From the IMG/VR virus record IMGVR_UViG_3300009285_002054, positions 1-49,572 of that record: 49,572 nt of DNA; one strand, given 5' to 3'. Positions 17,006 to 23,706 of the stretch are shown piece after piece. The position numbers and the translations under genes were made by a program. Source of the stretch: a virus. The stretch's first letter is position 1; the number at the start of each line of letters is the position of its first letter. The notes beneath the pieces are model-generated. The model had not been told where the DNA came from and made no database searches. It worked only from the letters and a program-made list of their open reading frames with translations.

Positions 17006-17986
17006 TTATACAGTTACAACATTCGATAGAAGGTCATAAGCCTTCTGCTTAAAACGAGCGGATGATCCATTTGTAATGGACTGAAGGCGTGCTTCTTCCT
17101 TAGATCGGTTATTATTCTCGATGAATTGCTTACGGTGATCAGCATATTCGGTAGCTGCATTAAATGCTGCCCATGCAGTACCGGCAACAGCAGCATTACC
17201 CTTACCAGTCGTAAATAGACCAACTAGCGTTTCCCTCTTGAGGAGAATAGGCTTGGACTTGAAATCTTCTCGGAAGGGGAAAAGCTGCTCGGACAGCTTC
17301 ATCATCTGATTCTTGGTGAACTTGGTCTGGAGGAATTGGTTGTACTGCTTCTCCATGGCTTCATAGTAATGACTTGCAAGCCCAAGGACCTGTCTTGCCT
17401 GTTCAACCTTGTCAGCAAAGTTGATAGTATGTCGAATATTGATGGAATCGGTTAACGTCTTACCAAGAGCAACATTCAGCGTGTTGGCACAGACGACACG
17501 AACAGGAGTCCATTTGATGTTCAAAGACTTAGTACCATCATGGGAAGTTGAAAGAAGAACGTACTGTTCGATCTTGTCGTCACCTACCTTGGAGTCCTTG
17601 GGAAGCTTCAGAGTAATAAAAACAATCTTTCCTCCGAAAAGACTTCCAGCAGTATGGAAGACGGCCTGGCCTGAACCAATCAAGGTGTCCAGGAAGTTGA
17701 AACAGTCAGCATTGTTAATGATTGTATAGTCTGATCCAACAGTACCAAGATACTTCTTATCGGACTTACGAACGACAGCGAACTTGTCGTCAATGATCTG
17801 ACTGACAACCGGAATTCCATCAACCAACTTATCGCTGACGACGCCAATTTTCTCCTTGTAGCACTCCCAATCCAAACCGGCAAATCGGATAGCCGCTTCC
17901 GATGTAACCTCCTTTTCAACACCAACACCAAGACCATGCCAAGGAACTGAACCAGCATACATTAATGTTTCTACTTGATGTGCCAT
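17006..17986 (-). CDS. DUF932 phage/plasmid protein, 326 aa
   Basis: The start MAHQVETLMYAGSVPWHGLG and segments KYLGTVGSDYTIINN, VVCANTLNVAL and GKGNAAVAGTAWAAFNAATEYADH (seen as VAGTAWAAFNAATEYADH) are characteristic of DUF932, a protein common in phages and plasmids. Its biochemical role is unresolved. The coding sequence is visibly richer in G and C and in codons such as CTC, GTC and AAG than its AT-rich neighbours, which suggests either high expression or recent acquisition. The first gene behind is a terminator. Confidence 0.85.
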   Translation of the reverse strand: MAHQVETLMYAGSVPWHGLGVGVEKEVTSEAAIRFAGLDWECYKEKIGVVSDKLVDGIPVVSQIIDDKFAVVRKSDKKYLGTVGSDYTIINNADCFNFLDTLIGSGQAVFHTAGSLFGGKIVFITLKLPKDSKVGDDKIEQYVLLSTSHDGTKSLNIKWTPVRVVCANTLNVALGKTLTDSINIRHTINFADKVEQARQVLGLASHYYEAMEKQYNQFLQTKFTKNQMMKLSEQLFPFREDFKSKPILLKRETLVGLFTTGKGNAAVAGTAWAAFNAATEYADHRKQFIENNNRSKEEARLQSITNGSSARFKQKAYDLLSNVVTV

Positions 17987-18002
17987 TGTCTAAATCCTCC
18001 AA

Positions 18003-18161
18003 TTAAAGTGAAAGAAACAGTTTCGTGAGAATGGGATGATTCTGCTCCCAATCATAGGTCTTTGAACAGTCATAGAGTCCAGGAATTGGACGACCAAGAC
18101 AAGAACTACGACAACAACTACAGGAATGACTTTTCAAAAACCACTTCTTCAAACGATTCAT
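18003..18161 (-). CDS. Small cysteine-rich protein, 52 aa
   Basis: Starts at ATG 18161 with AAGGGG 6 bases upstream. It is strongly basic at the N-terminus (MNRLKKWFLKS) and then has a dense cysteine cluster (SCSCCRSSC), which could bind a metal. No family recognised. Confidence 0.5.
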   Translation of the reverse strand: MNRLKKWFLKSHSCSCCRSSCLGRPIPGLYDCSKTYDWEQNHPILTKLFLSL

Positions 18162-18173
18162 CTGAACCCCTTC

Positions 18174-18368
18174 CTACTTGGTGTTTTGAATGGTAATGAT
18201 TCTGATTCCAAAGATCCGAACAACACGACAAAACTTAGTTTCATCAAATGGTTCACGGAAATCAGCTCCAACAAGTTCAATTTGAATACTAATTGGAGTT
18301 GTGATCTTTCCAAAATCAAAAATGTCCACTAAAATGAACTTGATCTGTTCGAACTTATTCTTAAACAT
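18174..18368 (-). CDS. Hypothetical protein, 64 aa
   Basis: Starts at ATG 18368 with GAAAGGATAAAG, the same leader used by the gene at 18815. Alternating hydrophobic residues (ILVDIFDFG, VVRIFGIRIITIQ) suggest a small beta-rich protein. A repeat box lies just upstream. No family recognised. Confidence 0.5.
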   Translation of the reverse strand: MFKNKFEQIKFILVDIFDFGKITTPISIQIELVGADFREPFDETKFCRVVRIFGIRIITIQNTK

Positions 18369-18387
18369 CTTTATCCTTTCAATTAAT

Positions 18388-18424
18388 TTTCATGACCGTG
18401 AGAATAAAATTTAAAGTCCGATAA
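18388..18424 (-). repeat. Interspersed repeat, short copy
   Basis: Read on the minus strand: TTATCGGACTTT, about 8 bases of spacer, then TTCTCACGGTCATGAAA. The same two-box unit recurs at 18970-19006, 19020-19056, 20266-20300 and 32868-32908. It covers the stop of the 134-aa gene and the leader of the next one. Confidence 0.75.
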
Positions 18425-18815
18425 CCTTTGAAATTATTTCATCAAGTTCCAAATGTCGTTGATAATCAGCATCATTAATTTCTTCTTCAACAATATCAAT
18501 GATGCTGATAACATATTTGATCACTGACTCTTCTGGAAATCTGATGAAATTTGAAGCACATCTTGCCGACCAAGCCTCAGATGATGCTGGTCTTCGTCTT
18601 GAAGCAAATCCACACAAACACGCTTCATCCGCAATCATTGTTGCCAATTCAACTGACCTGTCTTTGTTGGAAATCCAATTGTTTGCCCAATCAGCAAAAG
18701 AATGATCAACAGAACTTTTGTTAATTTCTAATGCTACAAGAATTCCGATTGATACTTGTTTCTTTTTTGACATTTCAGCAATTTCACTTTTTTGGTTTTT
18801 AAACGTCTTCTTCAT
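18411..18815 (-). CDS. Hypothetical protein, 134 aa, first gene of leftward operon
   Basis: First gene after the strong leftward promoter. ATG 18815 is preceded by TTGAAAGGATAAAACG. The N-terminus is basic (MKKTFKNQKSE, MSKKKQ), and the core contains ADWANNWISNKDRS and a helical acidic C-terminus. The last codons (VIGL and stop) are formed by the repeat box TTATCGGACTTTAA, so the interspersed element supplies the gene end. As the first early gene it could be a host-takeover or regulatory protein; no domain supports a specific role. Confidence 0.55.
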   Translation of the reverse strand: MKKTFKNQKSEIAEMSKKKQVSIGILVALEINKSSVDHSFADWANNWISNKDRSVELATMIADEACLCGFASRRRPASSEAWSARCASNFIRFPEESVIKYVISIIDIVEEEINDADYQRHLELDEIISKVIGL

Positions 18816-18854
18816 CGTTTTATCCTTTCAATTGAGGATCATTCCTCTAAATAA

Positions 18855-18883
18855 AGTATAACACATGAGAAGTATTTTGTCAA
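18855..18883 (-). promoter_or_regulatory. Strong sigma70-type leftward promoter
   Basis: On the minus strand: TTGACA (18883-18878), a 17-base spacer, then TATACT (18860-18855). It lies about 40 bases upstream of the first gene of the leftward operon and is nearly identical, with its flanks, to the rightward promoter at 20389-20417. The -35 is perfect consensus, so host sigma factor use early in infection is likely. Confidence 0.85.
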
Positions 18884-19056
18884 GTCCAGATTTTACAAAA
18901 GAAGCTTTCCTGATATATTTTGAATATGTAGTTTGTAACGTTTGTAGTTGTTATAATATTATATTTAACTTTCATGACCGTGAGAATAATATTGAAAGTC
19001 CGATAATATTTAATATTGTTCTCACAGCCTTGAGACGTATATCTAAAGTCCGATAA
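18884..19056 (-). repeat. Long copy of interspersed repeat upstream of leftward promoter
   Basis: Read on the minus strand this holds two TTATCGGACTTT boxes (19056-19045 and 19006-18995), each followed by a palindrome of the TTCTCA/TGAGAA type, then a stretch similar to ACTACAAACGTT..ACTACATAT and TTTTGTAAAAT leading into the promoter. The same order occurs at 20266-20394 on the plus strand. The palindromes look like operator sites for a dimeric regulator; that is inference. Confidence 0.75.
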
Positions 19057-19109
19057 TGTTTAAAATTGATATATCAAATGTATAATAACCCTATCTGGAG
19101 GTTTTAGAC

Positions 19110-19748
19110 ATGCAATTATCTGAAGAGGATATTCAAGTTATATTTGATTTTTGGAATGAATATAAAGGAAAAGGTAATTGGAAAAGTCATCTTAAGCTTT
19201 CTGATGATATGCTTCTTGCTATAGTTAATTCTCTTAAGAAGTATAATGTTGAAGAAATATGTTCAGCTATTGATAATTATGCAACAATTTTATTAAATGA
19301 TGAATATTGGTGGACACATGCATGGTCATTAACGACTTTTCTTACGGTAAAAGCTGGAACTTATAAGGATGCTCCACTTAAATGGTTAAGATTTCATCCT
19401 GACAACTTTATAATTGATAACTATAAAACTTCCAAAGGAGCACCTGAGGATGTAAGAGAGGTAGAACCTGAGTTTGTTGATGATATAATTAGGAGATTTG
19501 GACGACTTATTGGAAATAAAGAATACGTTCCTGATAGAATGGGAAGAATCCATTTTGCTAGTTGTGCCAATAAATTAAGAAAATATACAAGTAAATATGG
19601 GAAAAAAGAAGTTGTTCAAACATTTTTTGATTTTTTGGAATCGGAATTTATTGATAAACAAAAAATTATTTATCCGGCTAATTTAAATAATAAAACCACA
19701 GTTGACGTTATGTTTCCACAATACTTAAAGGATATTGGAGTAATTTAA
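19110..19748 (+). CDS. Hypothetical protein, possible replication initiator-like, 212 aa
   Basis: Starts at ATG 19110 with GGAGG 9 bases upstream. The first half (IFDFWNEYKG, LKKYNVEEICSAIDNYATIL, YWWTHAWSLTTFL) resembles the C-terminal domain of phage replication-initiation or helicase-loading proteins, in which 'yW.h.W.L..FL' is recurrent. The second half (EPEFVDDIIRRFGRLIG) is helical. It lies between two inverted copies of the repeat/promoter element and is on the strand opposite to the replication operon. The similarity is weak. Confidence 0.6.
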   Translation: MQLSEEDIQVIFDFWNEYKGKGNWKSHLKLSDDMLLAIVNSLKKYNVEEICSAIDNYATILLNDEYWWTHAWSLTTFLTVKAGTYKDAPLKWLRFHPDNFIIDNYKTSKGAPEDVREVEPEFVDDIIRRFGRLIGNKEYVPDRMGRIHFASCANKLRKYTSKYGKKEVVQTFFDFLESEFIDKQKIIYPANLNNKTTVDVMFPQYLKDIGVI

Positions 19749-20222
19749 ATGAAGTTTGTGTTTGGAAAAGCACATAAACTAGTTGAAGCTTCCTGGTATC
19801 TTTTAATTGATGATACTTCAAGAGAGCTAGCTGGAATATTAATACAAAGCTCCTTTGAAAGAATAATATCAGATCCATATATTAAAGCTGAAAGTGCCTC
19901 AACATATTGTGGTATTATGATGATTGCAAGTTCAAAGGTACAAATATCACTGGATCTTGGAGAACGAGATGGTTGGTATATAAATATAAATGGTGGATGT
20001 TGCCAGAATTTGTTCTCAATAGAAAAAGAAATTGAACTTGATCATTTTCCTGAGAAGGAAGATAGGATCAAGGTTTCAAAATGGCCTAATGGTAAACATT
20101 GGTATGCAACAGTAGACTTTGAATCCGTAACTGATGAATTAGGACGCAACAAATGGAATACACAAGGAGAAGCTTTTAAAGAGGCTGAGAAGTTTTTTAA
20201 GAATAAATCGGTTAAAAAATAG
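19749..20222 (+). CDS. Hypothetical protein, 157 aa
   Basis: Begins directly after the TAA of the previous gene, so the two form a cassette. The protein is alpha/beta with a GERDGWYININGGCC segment, a WPNGKHWYATVDFES segment and a basic C-terminus. No family recognised. It ends 44 bases before the next repeat copy. Confidence 0.6.
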   Translation: MKFVFGKAHKLVEASWYLLIDDTSRELAGILIQSSFERIISDPYIKAESASTYCGIMMIASSKVQISLDLGERDGWYININGGCCQNLFSIEKEIELDHFPEKEDRIKVSKWPNGKHWYATVDFESVTDELGRNKWNTQGEAFKEAEKFFKNKSVKK

Positions 20223-20265
20223 AGTTTCATTAATTTTTCTTGATTGTATGAACACTACTTTAAGA

Positions 20266-20388
20266 TTATCGGACTTTAAATATACGTCTCAAGGTCGTGG
20301 GAACAATATTAAACATTAAAGATGTTACAAACGTTAAGAACTACATATCTTGAATATTAAAGAAATCACTTCTTTGTAAAATTTGGAC
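20266..20388 (+). repeat. Long copy of interspersed repeat upstream of rightward promoter
   Basis: TTATCGGACTTT at 20266-20277, the palindrome-like GTCTCAAGGTCGTGGGAAC, then ACAAACGTTAAGAACTACAT, a TTGAATATTAAAGAAATCACT stretch (given in part) and TTTGTAAAAT, leading into the promoter. It is an inverted partner of the copy at 18884-19056, and most of it recurs at 32868-32982. Confidence 0.75.
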
Positions 20389-20417
20389 TTGACAAAATAC
20401 TTTTTATATGTTATACT
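20389..20417 (+). promoter_or_regulatory. Strong sigma70-type rightward promoter
   Basis: TTGACA (20389-20394), a 17-base spacer, TATACT (20412-20417). The bases around it, including GGAC before and TTATTTAGAGG after, match the leftward promoter. No protein gene starts for about 800 bases downstream on this strand, so its immediate product is an RNA. Confidence 0.85.
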
Positions 20418-20423
20418 TTATTT

Positions 20424-21060
20424 AGAGGAGTTTGTGATTCATACAAGAACGAGCCATTTTTAAAAATGGGATCTTGATTCTGAATCAAAAGGATTGATGA
20501 TATTTGACTTAACAGTGTTGATGGATGCCACTCCTCAACTGTTAAGTTTAAGCGTCACCTGCTTAGTGGCGAGTTCGACGATGCAAACGCCTGAATTAGG
20601 TAGCTCAATTGGTAGAGCAATTCTAGTGGAAAGTATGTGAGTTCGAATTTCACCCTAATTCTTTTAAGTTCTTTGACAATGATATATGATAGTAGCAAGG
20701 AAGCTTTTGAAGGCGTTATGATAAACAAACCTTTTGTCGCTGTCCTTAGGACTAAAAAAGGTAGTATCTGATTAAAATGATGTAAGGTAAATTCCAGAAA
20801 TCTTCGGAGGATCTCAGGATTGGGTCTGGAATTATCGGTTCGATAATTGGCCTCTCCAATTATTAAGCGAGTCATTAACCCTAACCCCATATAATTCTTT
20901 ATTAGGGAAGAATTATCAGGTACAAGTTAATACTTCATTATATATCTAAATATTAAAAATTTAAAACCTTAATAAGAAATTTATCAGATTATTATTTCTT
21001 ATGGGGTAAAAATACCTTTTATTAAAAAATTAAATAATTATATAATTAAAAGGTCAAAGT
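20424..21060 (+). ncRNA. Candidate large structured phage RNA, about 640 nt
   Basis: No convincing plus-strand ORF is present, but many hairpins are: 20454-20469 (16-base palindrome), 20507-20515 with 20539-20547 (9 bp plus 4 bp), 20729-20735 with 20756-20762 enclosing the palindrome 20742-20752, 20790-20798 with 20825-20833 (9 bp), 20830-20848 (8 bp), 20843-20850 with 20856-20863 (8 bp), 20891-20899 with 20908-20916 (9 bp) and 20972-20980 with 20994-21002 (9 bp). A tRNA-like fold sits at 20594-20661. A strong promoter lies directly upstream. Size, structure and tRNA association recall giant phage RNAs such as GOLLD and ROOL, but I cannot show homology. The ends are estimates. Confidence 0.55.
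20594..20661 (+). tRNA. tRNA-like fold with truncated anticodon arm (tRNA remnant or mimic)
   Basis: The acceptor stem AATTAGG/CCTAATT is perfect (7 bp). TA is followed by a D arm GCTC-AATTGGTA-GAGC (4 bp), and a T arm GTGAG-TTCGAAT-TTCAC (5 bp with one G-U) has the canonical loop. Only 18 bases separate D and T arms where a normal tRNA needs about 22-23, and no 5-bp anticodon stem with U33 can be drawn. It therefore cannot be assigned an anticodon. It could be a decayed tRNA or a deliberate tRNA-like module within the surrounding RNA. Confidence 0.6.
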
Positions 21061-21101
21061 TTAATATTAAATGAAAATTTAAGAAAATGTGGGAAGTAAA
21101 A

Positions 21102-21110
21102 TGGTATAAT
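21102..21110 (+). promoter_or_regulatory. Possible extended -10 promoter element
   Basis: TGGTATAAT fits an extended -10 (TGn-TATAAT), about 115 bases before the next gene. No good -35 is visible at the usual distance. A second TATAAT lies at 21152-21157, also without a -35. Weak evidence. Confidence 0.3.
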
Positions 21111-21227
21111 TATCATTGGTATGTTAATAAGTTAATATTATCCACAGAGGATATAATAAAAATTTATCATATGATAAGGACTTTTATTTGTCAATTAACG
21201 CTATTAATTAAGTGAAAGGTTGTAGTA

Positions 21228-21491
21228 ATGTGTGGTCCAAAGTCAGTTAATAATCAAAATCCGGAAGATGTTGTTAATTACTCAGATGAAGCTTTCAAAG
21301 AAGCCGACGCAATAGTAAAAAGGGTCTTTGATGTTGATCTGGTAGCAAAGCATAATCGAAGGGTCAAAAGCCCTTTCAAGACAAGAAAAATACGTTTTGA
21401 TGTAAAGGGTGAAGATATTGATAAGACAAATCGTTTAAAGAACAGACGTAAAAGTAGGTGTAATAAAGCTAATAAACATAAGGATGATTAA
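21228..21491 (+). CDS. Hypothetical basic protein, 87 aa
   Basis: Starts at ATG 21228 with GAAAGG about 10 bases upstream, as the first protein gene of the rightward operon. It has an acidic N-terminal half and a very basic C-terminal half (TNRLKNRRKSRCNKANKHK), possibly for nucleic-acid binding. The residues MCGPKSVN, though not a known motif, recall small phage virion/ejection components; no function assigned. Confidence 0.5.
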   Translation: MCGPKSVNNQNPEDVVNYSDEAFKEADAIVKRVFDVDLVAKHNRRVKSPFKTRKIRFDVKGEDIDKTNRLKNRRKSRCNKANKHKDD

Positions 21492-21665
21492 ATGAAAAAG
21501 AAGCAATCGTGGATTGTAACAGTTAGATGTATAATAATTAAAGAAATTGAAACTGATAATTGTACTGCAGAAGAAGCTCGTAAAAATCCTTTTGATCATT
21601 CAGTAAATGAAACTGAATTGGAACAACAAGATTGGTATGTTGATAATATAGAACCTAATAATTAA
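21492..21665 (+). CDS. Hypothetical protein, 57 aa
   Basis: Begins immediately after the TAA of the 87-aa gene. The pattern KKQSWIVTVRCIIIKEIE...CTAEEARKNPFDHS...WYVDNIEPN resembles small phage proteins with a strand-strand-helix-strand layout ('V..V...EA...P...'). Function unknown. Confidence 0.55.
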   Translation: MKKKQSWIVTVRCIIIKEIETDNCTAEEARKNPFDHSVNETELEQQDWYVDNIEPNN

Positions 21666-21744
21666 AGGGAAATTAAATCATTTTTTGTTGTTTAATAGTA
21701 GATTATCAATTCAAATTTGGAAGAATTGGTTTTGACATCCATCA

Positions 21745-21816
21745 ATGTTTAATTATCACGGATGTGTTTATAAGTGGTATTTTCTTGGTTTTATAAAAAT
21801 AGGAGTTAAAAAGTAA
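21745..21816 (+). CDS. Possible micro-ORF, 23 aa
   Basis: Reads MFNYHGCVYKWYFLGFIKIG plus VKK and ends in TAATG, overlapping the next ATG. There is no clear RBS. The aromatic content and coupling suggest it might be expressed, but it could be chance. Confidence 0.3.
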   Translation: MFNYHGCVYKWYFLGFIKIGVKK

Positions 21817-22103
21817 TGCTTAATCTTAAAGAAGTCTTTAATAAATTTGATAATGAATATACTAAGTTTGATAGGGTTGAAAATCCACTAAATCATCGTC
21901 CAGATTTATGTGCATTTCTTCTTCTTGATCAGCTTGTTCGGGGGAAAATAAATATTGTTTCTAATGCAGAACATTATGGAATTTATCTTTCAATAGATTG
22001 TATTAATTTAGCAGAGGTTGCATCTGAAGAAGATATTTTAACTCTTATTCGTTGTGGAGTTATATATAATTGGGAAAATGAATCTCTTCGTATGTTTGTT
22101 TAA
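21816..22103 (+). CDS. Hypothetical protein, 95 aa
   Basis: Starts ATG 21816 after AGGAGTTAAAAAGTA. Contains RPDLCAFLLLDQLVRG, SNAEHYGIYLSID and ATEEDIL-like (ASEEDILTLIRCGV) segments, a combination seen in phage proteins of unknown function. Soluble, alpha/beta. Confidence 0.6.
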   Translation: MLNLKEVFNKFDNEYTKFDRVENPLNHRPDLCAFLLLDQLVRGKINIVSNAEHYGIYLSIDCINLAEVASEEDILTLIRCGVIYNWENESLRMFV

Positions 22104-22172
22104 TTATTTAATTTACAATTAATTATGTTTAAATTTTTTTAATTAATGTTTATAATGAGAGGTTCTGAACAC

Positions 22173-22559
22173 ATGTTATCTGAAGAGCAATCAAGCCTAT
22201 TAAACCGCCTAATTATAGCAGAAAAATACTTTGGTAAGGTGTATTCAGTCCATGTTGATGCAGCTAAACAGCTTTATGAAGAAGGGGATTATGATTCTTG
22301 TAAAGAAGTTCTGGACGTGTTTCCTACTCAGGAACAGCTTCTTGATGAATTAATACATAAGCTTGAAGGGAAGTCCATTTATAAAACTATTATTGAAGTT
22401 CAACATGGTGGATGTACCAATAAGTTCACTAAGATCAAGATGATTTCATCTTTAATTACCCATGTTTGTATTGAATGTGAACATCCTAAATCTGACCTGC
22501 GATATTCTTATCTTCTCCCTTGGTTGTATAATCAGTTGTCTAAAGAATTATATAATTAA
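22173..22559 (+). CDS. Hypothetical protein, 128 aa
   Basis: The start is chosen at ATG 22173 because GAGAGG lies 10 bases upstream; in-frame ATGs at 22146 and 22155 are alternatives, lacking an RBS. The N-terminal two thirds are helical (LLNRLIIAEKYFGKVYSVHVD in part, AAKQLYEEGDYDSCKEVLD), recalling a single TPR-like helical pair. A cysteine pair (CIECEH) lies near the end. No family recognised. Confidence 0.55.
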   Translation: MLSEEQSSLLNRLIIAEKYFGKVYSVHVDAAKQLYEEGDYDSCKEVLDVFPTQEQLLDELIHKLEGKSIYKTIIEVQHGGCTNKFTKIKMISSLITHVCIECEHPKSDLRYSYLLPWLYNQLSKELYN

Positions 22560-22579
22560 ATACATGGAGTGAAGAATAA

Positions 22580-22756
22580 ATGGCAAAGGCAACAAGAACT
22601 GATTTGGATTATATGGTTACTTTAACATTATCTGGAAAAGAGGCAGAAGCTTTGCTTAAGATGTGTGGTAACATTGTTGATAGTCATAGTGGTCCTGGAG
22701 AACACATATCTAATATTTTTTATGCTCTTAAGATTGTTATTTGTCCATTGTTCTAA
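22580..22756 (+). CDS. Hypothetical protein, 58 aa
   Basis: ATG 22580 follows GGAGTGAAG. The segment DLDYMVTLTLSGKEAEALLKM is one strand plus one helix, as in other small phage proteins; the rest is short and ends KIVICPLF. Function unknown. Confidence 0.55.
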   Translation: MAKATRTDLDYMVTLTLSGKEAEALLKMCGNIVDSHSGPGEHISNIFYALKIVICPLF

Positions 22757-22789
22757 TATGGAACAACTTATCCAATTAATGGAGTTTAA

Positions 22790-22891
22790 ATGTATCTATT
22801 AGATGAAGTTGAAACTGACACAGATCATTATTTATATGGAAAGCATATTGATATTAAGCCTAGTAGGTACATATTTATTAAAAACAATTAA
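22790..22891 (+). CDS. Small hypothetical protein, 33 aa
   Basis: ATG 22790 with GGAG 6 bases upstream. Acidic N-terminus (LLDEVETDTD), then KHIDIKPSRYIFIKNN. The RBS and tight spacing support expression; function unknown. Confidence 0.4.
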   Translation: MYLLDEVETDTDHYLYGKHIDIKPSRYIFIKNN

Positions 22892-22911
22892 CTTTAGATG
22901 GAGAGTTAAAA

Positions 22912-23706
22912 ATGAATAATGAAAATTATGAGTATAAATGTAATGATTGTAAGGATAAAACCAAGACTTATACCTATCAAGATGTTTATCCTCCTGTGAA
23001 GATTTTTCGTAAGATTGATGACGGAGAAGTTAAATTTTCAGCACCAGGTCATTGGGGTTTGGTATATGAAGATCAATTTAATATTTTTGTGGTTGATATT
23101 TTAGATGGTGGAACTATTATGGATGATATTTTAAATTATATAATTATTACGGATGATAGAGGACAGTTTGATAATACTAAAGGTAAATTTAGATTTGATA
23201 AGAAATATTGTTACTCTATCAGATTACCTCATAGTGGTAAAGTGGCCAAGGAAAGCCAAGGAAAGGCCCAAGATGATACTGATTGTAGTAAGTTTACTTA
23301 TTTGGATGGATTAGGATCTTATTATGCAAATACCTTTTATGGTTCACAAATAGTTAATCCATATCCACTATTTTCCGTGAAATGGAAGATTTGGAAGAAT
23401 AGTTATATTAAAGCCCATGATAAGATAAGGGGTAAAAATGTACAATTTAAAATAGTAAATGATGGAAAATATGATACTATTAAAGTTGAAGAAAAGTCTT
23501 TGGCTTGGATTATTGGTCATTTGATTAGGTATGCTCATGTTGGACTTAAATATAATCCGTTTTATGAGAGGACACAGGAATATAAAGATTTTATGGCAGG
23601 ACTTAATACTAAGTATTGCAGACGAATGGGTGCAGATTATTTAAATTTACCAATTAAAATTGATGATGAGGATTATGAAGTAATAGTTAGGAGAAAAAAT
23701 GTCTAA
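22912..23706 (+). CDS. Hypothetical protein, 264 aa
   Basis: ATG 22912 is preceded by GGAGAG. An N-terminal CNDCKD cysteine pair is followed by an alpha/beta protein with APGHWGLVYED, GGTIMDDILNYIIITDDRG and KEEKSLAW-like helices. The GHWGLVYE...VDILDG pattern is faintly reminiscent of NlpC/P60-like folds, but no Cys-His pair is positioned for catalysis. The next gene overlaps by 8 bases. Unassigned. Confidence 0.6.
   Translation: MNNENYEYKCNDCKDKTKTYTYQDVYPPVKIFRKIDDGEVKFSAPGHWGLVYEDQFNIFVVDILDGGTIMDDILNYIIITDDRGQFDNTKGKFRFDKKYCYSIRLPHSGKVAKESQGKAQDDTDCSKFTYLDGLGSYYANTFYGSQIVNPYPLFSVKWKIWKNSYIKAHDKIRGKNVQFKIVNDGKYDTIKVEEKSLAWIIGHLIRYAHVGLKYNPFYERTQEYKDFMAGLNTKYCRRMGADYLNLPIKIDDEDYEVIVRRKNV

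Noticed and set aside
20672-20700. TTGACA near 20674 as an internal promoter
   Set aside because: No acceptable -10 at the right spacing; TATGAT is too close.
20555-20890. Minus-strand 111-codon ORF inside the structured RNA region
   Set aside because: No RBS, it runs antisense across the hairpins and the tRNA-like fold, and its sequence looks like a by-product of base-paired repeats.
21152-21157. TATAAT as a promoter for the accessory operon
   Set aside because: No matching -35 at 16-18 bases upstream; the extended -10 at 21102 is slightly better, and both remain weak in an AT-rich stretch.
22912-23706. NlpC/P60-type peptidase based on GHWGLVYE
   Set aside because: No Cys preceding the strand or His in the right place; the similarity is only a short hydrophobic pattern.
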